Shown here piece by piece: positions 1 through 6,874 of a stretch of 13,070 bases of DNA. Made by a program: the position numbers and the translations under genes. Below the pieces are notes generated by a model. It saw only the letters and a program-made list of their open reading frames with translations, did not search any database and was not told the origin of the DNA. The stretch is from the NCBI GenBank assembly GCA_022573485.1, contig JACZTW010000075.1, forward strand, positions 1 to 13,070, read 5' to 3'. Within the stretch, counting starts at the first letter, position 1. Each line of letters begins with the position of its first letter. This DNA comes from Planctomycetota bacterium (GTDB lineage Bacteria > Planctomycetota > Phycisphaerae > UBA1845 > CAIVHJ01).

Positions 1-2
1 AA

Positions 3-1247
3 CACACGGTCATCGAACTTTGTACGGCCGACGGCAAGCCGGTGCATCAACTCGATGCGCGCTACCGCAAGCGAGGCCGACAGGATGACAGCGAAAGCCT
101 GACGAGAATTAAGAACCTGCTGCTCGACGCGGTTGAAGCGCGGGTCACCGATGTCCTGCTCGATCCGCGCAGCGACGATCAATACTCCGTCCGATTTCGC
201 ATCGACGGCGTGCTTGAAGAAGTGGAGCGGATCGGCGCCGAGATGGCCCACAATATGCTCAACTGCCTGAAGATTGCCTCGCGAATGGACATCGCCGAAC
301 GCCGGCGCCCGCAAGACGGCTCGTTCATGATCAAACTGCCTCAGTTGCCAATCAATTGCCGAATGGCGACGGCCGGTACTCTGAGGGGACCCAAAGCAGC
401 GGTGCGGATTCTCGATCGCCGCGTCGGCCTGAAGCCCGTCACTGATCTCGGTCTGAGCAGGAAAGATATGGAACGCATGTTGATTGCCGCCAATCGAAAG
501 AGTGGGATGATTTTTGTCTGCGGCCCCACCGGGAGCGGTAAGACCACCACGCTCTATGCCCTTCTGAATCAGTTCGATGCCACGTCGCGCAACATCGTGA
601 CCGTTGAAGACCCCATCGAATACCCCATCGAACACGCCACCCAAACCGAAGTCAACGAGAGAGCGAACATCACTTTCGCGAACGTCATGCGGGCGATGCT
701 GCGGCAGAACCCCGATGTGATTCTGGTGGGCGAGGTGCGTGACAACGAAACCGCGGAACTGGCCCTGCAGGCCTCCAATACGGGGCACCTGGTGCTCAGC
801 ACGGTCCACGGCAACGATAGTTCCGCCGCGCTGCTCCGATTGTCCGACCTGGGTGTACCACCACGGCGACTTGCCGGCGCTGTCACGGCGGTGCTGTCGC
901 AACGGCTAGTTCGGCGATTGTGTCCGGAGTGCAAGACACGCACGCAGCTAAGTGCGGCCCAATTCGACATCGCTCGCGAACACGGCATGACCTCTGACGA
1001 AGTCTACAAGCCTGTCGGCTGTGGCGATTGTCGCGATACAGGCTTCCACGGGCGAGAAGGCATTTTCGAACTACTGTTCGTCAATCGCGCGGTGGACAAC
1101 GTGCTGACTCAGGATCCAACATTGGCCGAATTGCGCGACGCCGCAATCGCGGCGGGCATGATGCCAATGTTCCACCACGGAATGCAAAAAGTCGCCTCCG
1201 GCCTGACCACGTTTGACGAAATACAAAGAGTTTGCGGATCGGAGTGA
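3..1247 (+). CDS. GspE/PilB-type secretion or pilus assembly ATPase (5' end outside window)
   Basis: This is a hexameric motor ATPase of the type II secretion / type IV pilus family, which acts on the cytoplasmic face of the inner membrane and powers pilus or pseudopilus assembly. Seen directly: Walker A GPTGSGKTTT (bases 522-551), an Asp box (VEDPIEYP), Walker B VILVGEVRD (717-743), a His box ending STVHGND (to 818), and a C-terminal tetracysteine zinc motif with CPEC at 921-932 and CGDC at 1020-1031. The tetracysteine is typical of GspE and PilB and argues against the retraction ATPase PilT. The reading frame stays open to the left edge, so the GTG at 42 is unlikely to be the true start; the usual N-terminal domain probably lies outside the window. 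About 414 residues are visible, against roughly 500-570 in full family members. Whether it serves secretion, a pilus or a Tad-like system cannot be told from here. The next gene begins just after its stop, so the two are probably cotranscribed. Confidence 0.93.
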   Translation, partial: HTVIELCTADGKPVHQLDARYRKRGRQDDSESLTRIKNLLLDAVEARVTDVLLDPRSDDQYSVRFRIDGVLEEVERIGAEMAHNMLNCLKIASRMDIAERRRPQDGSFMIKLPQLPINCRMATAGTLRGPKAAVRILDRRVGLKPVTDLGLSRKDMERMLIAANRKSGMIFVCGPTGSGKTTTLYALLNQFDATSRNIVTVEDPIEYPIEHATQTEVNERANITFANVMRAMLRQNPDVILVGEVRDNETAELALQASNTGHLVLSTVHGNDSSAALLRLSDLGVPPRRLAGAVTAVLSQRLVRRLCPECKTRTQLSAAQFDIAREHGMTSDEVYKPVGCGDCRDTGFHGREGIFELLFVNRAVDNVLTQDPTLAELRDAAIAAGMMPMFHHGMQKVASGLTTFDEIQRVCGSE

Positions 1248-1255
1248 AACGTCGG

Positions 1256-1885
1256 ATGGCTGTCCTTGTAGCAATCATTGCGGGCATTGGCTTGGGCCTG
1301 TTGTATTCCCGCAGAGGCTTGTTCCTGGCTGCCATCACATTGGTCTCCGCGTTCCTATCGATCATGACAGCACTGGGATTTGGCGCCACCGTGGTCCAAA
1401 CGGTCGGCGTACAGTCGGAATACGCCTACGGAACCACCATGCTCGCAATTGCAGCGTTCGTGTTCCTTGCAATCCGCGGAACTCTGGTGTTTATCAATGA
1501 AGACGTCGATTTTCATCCTCTTGTGGAGCGTGTGGGCGGTGCATTGGTCGGGCTCGCGCTTGGGTTGTTCGTCATAGGGTTCGGCTGCATCTGCATGTTG
1601 TGCATGCCGTTCCCTGATGTTCTGCGCAATGCGAAACCGAACACCGAACAGGCGACCGCCCTGGTTCTTCTCCCCTGCCAGACAGTCACCCGCCTGCTTC
1701 CCGGCAGGACACCGTTTCAACTTGACGGCCTGCTCTCGGCCGGCGGGTCCAGGTACAGTGATTACAAGAAGCCGTCTTCTCCGCCGCCTCCCGAACTCGA
1801 AACCTCGGAGGACAGTTCTTTGGAGCAAGAGCTACCCGATCCCGACGACACAAACCCATCGAATCGTGAACGCGATTCTGGGTAG
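1256..1885 (+). CDS. CvpA-like integral membrane protein
   Basis: A protein of about 209 residues with four probable membrane helices (near residues 1-16, 21-40, 62-82 and 95-117). A hydrophilic tail follows, rich in proline and acidic residues (PSSPPPPELE, then a Glu/Asp stretch). The segment VERVGGALVGLALGLFV before the last helix resembles the conserved D/E-R-x-x-G-x-x-x-G-x-x-x-G region of the CvpA (colicin V production) family, and size and helix number fit. CvpA proteins are inner-membrane proteins of poorly defined role. I chose ATG 1256 because a GGAG sits at 1241-1244, 11 bases upstream. GTG 1244, which overlaps the ATPase stop as GTGA, and TTG 1232 are alternatives adding 4 or 8 residues. 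Each choice leaves the gene within 9 bases of, or overlapping, the upstream ATPase gene, which suggests translational coupling. The family call rests on pattern only; the safe description is a four-helix membrane protein. Confidence 0.7.
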   Translation: MAVLVAIIAGIGLGLLYSRRGLFLAAITLVSAFLSIMTALGFGATVVQTVGVQSEYAYGTTMLAIAAFVFLAIRGTLVFINEDVDFHPLVERVGGALVGLALGLFVIGFGCICMLCMPFPDVLRNAKPNTEQATALVLLPCQTVTRLLPGRTPFQLDGLLSAGGSRYSDYKKPSSPPPPELETSEDSSLEQELPDPDDTNPSNRERDSG

Positions 1886-1922
1886 AGTGGCCGAATCCTC
1901 ACAGTGAGCAAAGCCAAGTTCC

Positions 1923-2039
1923 GTCTCAAAACTCGGATTCTTTCAAGGTACCGCAGGTTTTAGCTTGCGCGAGGCCTCGCGCAGACTCCCGACAAGTCGG
2001 GATTTCATTCCGTCTGCGGATCCTTGCCTGTTTTGAGAC
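1923..2039. repeat. Nested inverted-repeat element between convergent genes
   Basis: The ends are a perfect 10-base inverted repeat: GTCTCAAAAC at 1923-1932 and GTTTTGAGAC at 2030-2039. Inside it, CAAGGTACCGCAG (1944-1956) pairs with CTGCGGATCCTTG (2014-2026) at 11 of 13 positions. The core holds a perfect 18-base palindrome, TGCGCGAGGCCTCGCGCA (1966-1983), and a hairpin TCCCGA-CAAG-TCGGGA (1987-2002). GCAGAC (1981-1986) can also pair with GTCTGC (2012-2017), which competes with the second arm. The element almost fills the gap between the CvpA-like stop (1885) and the zinc-ribbon stop (2045-2047). It could be a MITE-like or REP-like repeat, or a two-way terminator; the plus-strand hairpin is followed by TTTCATT, only a weak T-tract. 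No reading frame of note lies within it. Confidence 0.75.
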
Positions 2040-2044
2040 AGAGC

Positions 2045-2647
2045 CTAACTTGCCGGGTCCACTGCCGCGACGGTCTTTCCCGCGAGTAGATATATGATGC
2101 GGATAACGGTCTTTCGTCCATAGACGATAACGAGCGGAAACAGTATCCAGGCCATCAGCACGGGACCCAGACCAGCGTGCAGCAGGATGATCCCGATGGC
2201 AATCGAAGCGAGATACAACAGCCCCAGCATCACGCCCAGCGCCGTCACGGTCGCCTGAGGATCGATCGCCGGATTCGAGATGACCTCGATTTCCTCGGGT
2301 TGGGCTTGCTCGACAGGAATCTCTCGTTCGATCGCCCTCCCCTTGGCACTCCTCTCGGAAGAAGCAAGCGCGTCGAGCGGATCAAACTTCACGCTGTCGC
2401 TCGGCTGCTGTGACTGGGGCTTGTTCGCAGGCAGCTTCGTGGCCGATTTATTCGCCTGCTTTCTGGGTTCTGTCTTTTTCGCGCGCGAATCGGGGTCGGG
2501 GCGCCGAGTATCGGGCACTTTGAACACATGCCCGCAACTCAAACATTTGGCCTTTCGCCCGACCGCGCTGGCGTCGAATGAGAGCTTCGAGCCACACGCC
2601 TGGCAAAACGCCGTGATCTGCTTTTGGGGTCGCTGTGTGCCGTCCAT
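2045..2647 (-). CDS. Zinc-ribbon membrane protein of unknown function
   Basis: A protein of 200 residues in three parts. Residues 15-38 form a zinc-ribbon-like motif, C15-x2-C18 ... C35-x2-C38, with KAKCLSCGHVFKVPD resembling the MJ0042-type ribbon common in planctomycete and proteobacterial proteins. Residues 45-130 are a low-complexity, charged linker rich in Lys, Gln, Ser and Pro. Residues 134-159 and 160-176 are two adjacent hydrophobic segments, likely two membrane helices, before a short basic tail. The ribbon therefore probably sits in the cytoplasm, tethered to the membrane. I do not recognise a specific family and propose no function. ATG 2647 is the first start in frame; a Shine-Dalgarno is not clear, the nearest AGG being about 20 bases upstream. 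The gene is divergent from rnr and its stop lies five bases from the inverted-repeat element at 1923-2039. A good sigma70-like promoter lies at 2728-2756. Confidence 0.8.
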   Translation of the reverse strand: MDGTQRPQKQITAFCQACGSKLSFDASAVGRKAKCLSCGHVFKVPDTRRPDPDSRAKKTEPRKQANKSATKLPANKPQSQQPSDSVKFDPLDALASSERSAKGRAIEREIPVEQAQPEEIEVISNPAIDPQATVTALGVMLGLLYLASIAIGIILLHAGLGPVLMAWILFPLVIVYGRKTVIRIIYLLAGKTVAAVDPAS

Positions 2648-2727
2648 GTTTCGCTGCGCTGCAACCTGCCTGCTTTTGAGCCGTGCCGTCGAACCCGGCC
2701 CCTTCTGATGCGTTGATTTGAGTGTTC

Positions 2728-2756
2728 ATTCTATCCGTCGCAGGAGCCCAAGGCAA
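2728..2756 (-). promoter_or_regulatory. Predicted sigma70-like promoter for the zinc-ribbon gene
   Basis: On the minus strand, -35 TTGCCT (2756-2751; 4 of 6 to consensus) and -10 TAGAAT (2733-2728; 5 of 6) are separated by exactly 17 bases. Transcription would start near 2721, giving a leader of about 73 bases. Prediction from sequence only. Confidence 0.5.
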
Positions 2757-2760
2757 GCAT

Positions 2761-2789
2761 TTGCAGGCCTGCTGAACCCACCTTATCAT
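2761..2789 (+). promoter_or_regulatory. Predicted sigma70-like promoter for rnr
   Basis: TTGCAG (2761-2766) and TATCAT (2784-2789) are spaced by 17 bases. The expected transcription start, near 2796, is only a few bases from the rnr ATG at 2800, and no Shine-Dalgarno is seen, so the mRNA may be leaderless or nearly so. A perfect 10-base palindrome, GCAGGCCTGC (2763-2772), overlaps the -35 box and could be an operator, though a 10-mer palindrome alone is weak evidence. The -35 box lies four bases from that of the divergent promoter. Confidence 0.42.
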
Positions 2790-2799
2790 CTTTCCTGCA

Positions 2800-5049
2800 A
2801 TGAAATCGAGCAGTATTTCGGATCAAATTCTCCGACTCGTGAAGGATCGCGCCTATCGGCCTCTGGAGTTGCCTGCGCTGGCAGCGCATCTGGAAGTCCC
2901 AGACGAGCAGTACGATGACTTTCGGGCGCAAGCTGAAGCTCTGCACGGCAGAGGCAAGATCATCATCACTGACGTCCAGACGGTCTTGCCACCGGAGATG
3001 CGTGGCCACGCAATCGGCATCTATCGCGCAAACCAACGCGGGTTCGGGTTCGTCGTCCCCACATCTTTAACGACACACGGCGATCTCTACATTCCTGTGG
3101 GACAACAAAAGAACGCCATCACCGGAGATACTGTCCTGGCGCGCGTTCTGAAGAAAGGCAAGCGCGGCGACAGAACGGTTTATGAGGGCCGGATCGTTCG
3201 CATCCTTGAACGAGGCCGAAGTCAGTTCGTCGGCGCGTTGCAAAAGAAAAGGCAGCGGTGGTTCATTGTGCCCGAAGGAAAGGAATCGCACGGGCCGATT
3301 CTCATTCCGGACGCAAAAGCCAAGAACGCGGTCGAAGGCATGCAGGTGGTCGTGGAGATCACGCAGTACCCATCCGCCAAGAGTGAGGCTCTCGGAACGA
3401 TCGTCGAGGTTCTCGGCCGCCACGGCGAACCGGACGTCGATACCTTGAGCATGATCCGCCATCACGATCTGCCGCAGGATTTCTCCAAACGCTGCAAGAA
3501 TCAAGCACGCCGCGTCGCGACCGCCTACGATCCGGAAAGTGCTTGCGAAGGCCGGATCGATTTGTCGGGTGAAACGATCATCACGATCGATCCTGACAAT
3601 GCCAAGGACTTCGACGATGCCATCTCGCTGAGACAAAGCAAGGGCGCGTGGGAGCTGGGCATCCACATCGCAGACGTCAGCCACTTCGTCAAGCCCGGAT
3701 CGGCACTCGACGACGAAGCCAAAGAACGCGGCAACAGCGTCTACTTCCCCGGCCACGTCATTCCCATGCTGCCCGAGACCCTGTCCAACGGCGTGTGCAG
3801 CTTGCAGGAGGGCGTTCCTCGGCTGGTCAAGAGTGCGTTCATCCGCTACGACGCTGACGGCCGCGTGCTCGACGAACGCGTTTGCAACAGTGTCATTTGT
3901 TCGACACGGCGGCTGACCTATGAACAGGCCAGCCTGATCCTTGACGGCCGGACCGGCGGGTTCGGTCGAGCTGTCGTGAATCTGGTCCGCAAAATGGATC
4001 GCCTGGCACGCGTGATTCAAAAACGCCGCCTGGCTGAAGGTATGCTCGTCCTCGATCTGCCGAGCGTGGAACTGATTCTGGACGAGCGCGGGGCCGTGGT
4101 CGATGTCGTCCCGGAAGACCAGAGTTTTTCACACACAATCATCGAAATGTTCATGGTCGAAGCCAACGAAGCTGTAGCACGGCTGCTGACGCGTGCCAAG
4201 GCGCCCCACCTGCGGAGGATCCATCCGGATCCGGACCAGCATTCAGGAGAGACCGCCGCCGGGATACTGATCGGCCTGGGATACGACATGGACGCCCATC
4301 CGGGCCGCTTCGCCATCCAACAAGCACTCAAGCAAGTCAAAGGGCGGCCTGAAGCACTCCCAGTCAACCTTGCGGTGCTGCGGTCGATGCAGCGGGCCGA
4401 GTACTCCCCCAGACAAATCGGCCACTACGCGTTGGCCAGCGAGTGCTACACCCATTTCACTTCGCCCATCCGGCGATATCCCGATCTAACCATCCATCGG
4501 CTGCTTGACCGCTACATCCGAGGCGAACTGACAGACGAGGGTCACCACAACGACGTCCCCAGTGCGCACGAGCTCACACAGCTCGGCACGCATCTCAGTC
4601 ACACAGAACGCCGCGCCGAGGCCGCGGAGCGTGAGCTGCGAACCGTCAAGGTGCTGCGCTTTCTGAGCAATCGTGTGGGGGATACGCTGAAAGGAGTCAT
4701 CACGGGAGTCACGGACTTCGGACTGTTCGTTCAACTCGACAAGTACGGAATCGAAGGGCTGGTGCGTCGCGAGGATCTGCCCGACGACTGGTGGACGGTT
4801 CTGCCGGAGTCCGGATGCCTGGTCGGCGAAAAAACCGGGCAGCGCTACTCGATTGGTGATTCCGCCGAGGTCACGATCGTGCGGATCGACGTGCCCTCTC
4901 GCAAGCTCGATTTGCATCTCGAACGCCGCACCTCCCGAACGCCGCGCACCCCGCGAAAGAAAGCCAAGACAGGGAATCGCCCCGCCGCTAAACCGCGCCG
5001 AAAATCCAAGTCCAAGAAAACACGCCCAAGACGCCGGCGAACGCGTTGA
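2800..5049 (+). CDS. rnr: Ribonuclease R (3'-5' exoribonuclease, RNB family)
   Basis: RNase R degrades structured RNA processively from the 3' end and takes part in mRNA decay and rRNA/tmRNA quality control in the cytoplasm. The 749-residue product has the expected order: an N-terminal winged-helix-like region (about 5-60), two cold-shock OB folds (about 65-225; IGIYRANQRGFGFVVP is typical), the RNB catalytic domain (about 255-590), an S1 domain (about 626-710; GVITGVTDFGLFVQLD), and a basic tail. The catalytic motif TIDPDNAKDFDDA places the metal-binding aspartates at D264, D270, D272 and D273, matching D272/D278/D280/D281 of the E. coli enzyme. SECYTHFTSPIRRYPDLTIH is also a signature of the family. 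The tail from about residue 710 is unusually dense in Arg and Lys and ends in RRRRTR. Length is within the family range and I see no damage. ATG 2800 fits the N-terminal alignment. gcvT follows after 62 bases on the same strand. Confidence 0.96.
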   Translation: MKSSSISDQILRLVKDRAYRPLELPALAAHLEVPDEQYDDFRAQAEALHGRGKIIITDVQTVLPPEMRGHAIGIYRANQRGFGFVVPTSLTTHGDLYIPVGQQKNAITGDTVLARVLKKGKRGDRTVYEGRIVRILERGRSQFVGALQKKRQRWFIVPEGKESHGPILIPDAKAKNAVEGMQVVVEITQYPSAKSEALGTIVEVLGRHGEPDVDTLSMIRHHDLPQDFSKRCKNQARRVATAYDPESACEGRIDLSGETIITIDPDNAKDFDDAISLRQSKGAWELGIHIADVSHFVKPGSALDDEAKERGNSVYFPGHVIPMLPETLSNGVCSLQEGVPRLVKSAFIRYDADGRVLDERVCNSVICSTRRLTYEQASLILDGRTGGFGRAVVNLVRKMDRLARVIQKRRLAEGMLVLDLPSVELILDERGAVVDVVPEDQSFSHTIIEMFMVEANEAVARLLTRAKAPHLRRIHPDPDQHSGETAAGILIGLGYDMDAHPGRFAIQQALKQVKGRPEALPVNLAVLRSMQRAEYSPRQIGHYALASECYTHFTSPIRRYPDLTIHRLLDRYIRGELTDEGHHNDVPSAHELTQLGTHLSHTERRAEAAERELRTVKVLRFLSNRVGDTLKGVITGVTDFGLFVQLDKYGIEGLVRREDLPDDWWTVLPESGCLVGEKTGQRYSIGDSAEVTIVRIDVPSRKLDLHLERRTSRTPRTPRKKAKTGNRPAAKPRRKSKSKKTRPRRRRTR

Positions 5050-5074
5050 CAGCCTACGTCGCTCCAGCTACTCT
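5046..5074 (+). promoter_or_regulatory. Predicted promoter for gcvT-gcvH, overlapping the rnr stop
   Basis: A perfect -35 hexamer, TTGACA (5046-5051), overlaps the rnr TGA stop (5047-5049). TACTCT (5069-5074; 3 of 6 to consensus) follows after 17 bases. Transcription would start near 5081, about 30 bases before the gcvT ATG. The weak -10 lowers confidence. No glycine-riboswitch-like sequence fits in this short leader. Confidence 0.4.
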
Positions 5075-5111
5075 AGGCCCTTCGCCACGTTGAACTCGGA
5101 CGGCACACAGA

Positions 5112-6272
5112 ATGCAAATACTCAAGACCGCACTGAACGACTTCCACGCCCGAATGGGTGCCAAACTTGTAGACTTCGCCGGCTGGAACATGCCGCTGTC
5201 CTACACGAGCATTATCAAAGAACACAATGCCACACGCAATAACTGCACGATGTTCGATGTCTCGCACATGGGGCGAATCTACGTTTCCGGCCCGGACGCC
5301 TGCGCACTCCTCGATTTCCTATGCACGCGACACATCGCCACGATGGAAATCAGCCAGTCCCGCTACAGTCACATGTGCAAAGAAGATGGGGGAATTCTCG
5401 ATGACTTGATCGTCTCCAGGTTTGAGGACGAGCGATTCTTGGTCGTCTGCAACGCCTCAAACCGGGACAAGATCGTTTCGTGGATCACGCAGCACGCTGA
5501 CAACAAGAACGTGAAGATTGACGATCAGACCCGCTCAACCGCGATGCTGGCCATCCAGGGGCCGACCACTGCCGATATAGCGGATGAACTGCTGCCCGCA
5601 GACATCCTGAAACTCAAACGATACCGCTTCAAAGTCGGCAGGTACGTCGGCGTGGAGTACGTTTGCTCGCGCACGGGGTATACGGGCGAGGACGGTTTCG
5701 AGTTCATTATCTCAAACGCCTCGGGAAAGCTGCTGGCCAATGCCCTGGTCGATCCAAACGGGGCAGTCCAGGGCAGGGTCACGCTGGCGGGCCTGGGCGC
5801 TCGGGACACCCTGCGGCTCGAAGCCGGAATGCCGCTTTACGGGCACGAGCTGCACGAGGACATCGACTCCATCACCGCCGGCCAGGGTTGGTGTGTCAAC
5901 CTGGAAAAGGAATTCATCGGCAGAGACGCGATGGCGAGGATCCAGGACCAAGGCCCGAAGCGGATGATCGTGGGCCTGGAAATCGAAGGCAAACGGATCG
6001 CCCGCCAGGACGCGCCGATCGAACATGATGGCCAAACGGTCGGTACGGTCACCAGCGGTACTACCAGCCCCACGCTGGGGAAAGTGATCGCCATGGGCTT
6101 AGTCGATGCAGGATTGTCCGAAGCAGGCACCGACCTCAAAGTTGACATTCGCGGCGTCAAGACAGCCGCGCGAGTTGTGCCGCTGCCTTTCTTCAAGAAA
6201 CCAAAAAAGAAGGTGTTCGGCACGCGCCGTAGCGGCGAGGGTCTGTCGATGAAGAAGACCGGTCTCACCTAG
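5112..6272 (+). CDS. gcvT: Aminomethyltransferase, glycine cleavage T protein (EC 2.1.2.10)
   Basis: GcvT takes the aminomethyl group from the lipoyl arm of GcvH and, with tetrahydrofolate, releases ammonia and forms 5,10-methylene-THF. It acts in the cytoplasm as part of the glycine cleavage system. The 386-residue product shows the family hallmarks: an N-terminal HARMGAKLVDFAGWNMPLSY, then MFDVSHMGRIYVSG, GGILDDLIVSRF (one of D97/D98 is the expected catalytic aspartate), SRTGYTGEDGFEFI, LRLEAGMPLYGHEL, and a C-terminal barrel ending VPLPFFKK. After the usual end there is an extra tail of about 20 residues with basic patches (KKPKKK, then GTRRSGEGLSMKKTG), slightly longer than most family members. 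ATG 5112 fits the alignment; no clear Shine-Dalgarno is seen. gcvH follows 25 bases after the stop, so the two are surely cotranscribed. YgfZ-like paralogues are unlikely given the intact folate-site motifs. Confidence 0.96.
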   Translation: MQILKTALNDFHARMGAKLVDFAGWNMPLSYTSIIKEHNATRNNCTMFDVSHMGRIYVSGPDACALLDFLCTRHIATMEISQSRYSHMCKEDGGILDDLIVSRFEDERFLVVCNASNRDKIVSWITQHADNKNVKIDDQTRSTAMLAIQGPTTADIADELLPADILKLKRYRFKVGRYVGVEYVCSRTGYTGEDGFEFIISNASGKLLANALVDPNGAVQGRVTLAGLGARDTLRLEAGMPLYGHELHEDIDSITAGQGWCVNLEKEFIGRDAMARIQDQGPKRMIVGLEIEGKRIARQDAPIEHDGQTVGTVTSGTTSPTLGKVIAMGLVDAGLSEAGTDLKVDIRGVKTAARVVPLPFFKKPKKKVFGTRRSGEGLSMKKTGLT

Positions 6273-6290
6273 AACTTAGAACTCAGGACT
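6270..6290 (+). repeat. Heptad tandem repeat carrying the gcvT stop and the gcvH ribosome-binding site
   Basis: Three seven-base units follow one another: TAGAACT (6270-6276), TAGAACT (6277-6283) and CAGGACT (6284-6290). The first begins with the gcvT TAG stop codon. The third, with two changes, contains AGGA (6285-6288), nine bases before the gcvH ATG at 6298, a good Shine-Dalgarno position. The repeat thus forms most of the gcvT-gcvH junction. Confidence 0.6.
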
Positions 6291-6297
6291 CTTAAAC

Positions 6298-6678
6298 ATG
6301 GGCGTACCGCAGGATCGCAAGTATTTAGAATCGCACGAATGGTGTTTCGTCGATGGAAGCGTCGTGACGATCGGCATCACGCAGTTTGCCGCCGATCAAC
6401 TCAGCGACGTGACCTACGTGGAGCTGCCCGCGGCGGGCGCGGAACTCACTGCGGGCAAGATCTTCGGAGAGATCGAGTCGGTCAAGGCCACAAGCGAGAT
6501 GTACTGCGCCGTCAGCGGCAAGGTAGTGGAAGTCAACGCAGCCCTTGAGGACCAGCCCGAACTGGTCAACACCGATCCTTTCGGCGAGGGCTGGATGATC
6601 AAGGTCGAAGCATCAGACCTCGCAGACGTCGAAAAGCTGCTCTCCGCCGCCGAATATGACAAGAAGTACACCGAGTGA
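6298..6678 (+). CDS. gcvH: Glycine cleavage system H protein (lipoyl carrier)
   Basis: GcvH is the small lipoylated shuttle that carries the aminomethyl intermediate between the P, T and L proteins. The 126-residue product has the standard length and motifs: YLESHEWCFVDGSVVTIGIT at the N-terminus, QLSDVTYVELPAAGAELTAG, and the lipoyl site GEIESVKATSEMY with K63 as the attachment lysine, in the place of K65 of the E. coli protein. The NTDPFGEGWMIKV stretch near the C-terminus is also typical. ATG 6298 is supported by AGGA nine bases upstream. It is the last plus-strand gene of the rnr-gcvT-gcvH run. In many bacteria gcvP (or gcvPA/gcvPB) comes next, but here the neighbour is convergent, so the P protein must be encoded elsewhere if the system is complete. 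Confidence 0.96.
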   Translation: MGVPQDRKYLESHEWCFVDGSVVTIGITQFAADQLSDVTYVELPAAGAELTAGKIFGEIESVKATSEMYCAVSGKVVEVNAALEDQPELVNTDPFGEGWMIKVEASDLADVEKLLSAAEYDKKYTE

Positions 6679-6822
6679 CCCCTTGGCGTTGGTCCCATCC
6701 GATCCGCCGTATCAGCGTTTAGCGGCGACCCGCAGGGGAGCACGTTTTTTTGGGGGCATCGCGGGATCCACGCAGCAAACCCCGCAACCACTGTAAGCGC
6801 AGGGCAGCACACATAACGCACA

Positions 6823-6856
6823 AGGACCGCCGGGGCCACAAGGCCACAGCGGTCCT
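6823..6856. terminator. Strong hairpin between convergent genes, candidate two-way terminator
   Basis: AGGACCGC (6823-6830) pairs perfectly with GCGGTCCT (6849-6856), and inside it GGCC-acaa-GGCC gives a second stacked stem. The hairpin lies 18 bases beyond the stop of the minus-strand VIT/VWA gene and 144 bases after gcvH. No clear T-run follows on either strand (TTGTGCGTTATG on the minus side), so a classical intrinsic terminator is not proven. The rest of 6679-6874 holds a T7 run (6745-6751) after a weak CGCCG/CGGCG stem and no convincing gene. Confidence 0.45.
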
Positions 6857-6874
6857 CGACGCAACCCGCATCAT

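Noticed and set aside
2448..2789. Minus-strand frame of 113 codons spanning the zinc-ribbon start and the divergent promoters
   Set aside because: It runs over the promoter region and overlaps the zinc-ribbon gene out of frame; no domain or ribosome-binding site seen.
3067..4020. Minus-strand frame of 317 codons inside rnr
   Set aside because: Antisense to the RNase R cold-shock and RNB domains, with no motif of its own.
5050..5111. Glycine riboswitch before gcvT
   Set aside because: Only 62 bases lie between rnr and gcvT, too short for the tandem or single aptamer, and the conserved GGAGAG and ACCGAAGG-like segments are not present.
6705..6751. Intrinsic terminator after gcvH from CGCCG/CGGCG stem and T7 run
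   Set aside because: The stem is only five pairs with a ten-base loop and the T-run starts 17 bases after it, too far for the normal mechanism.
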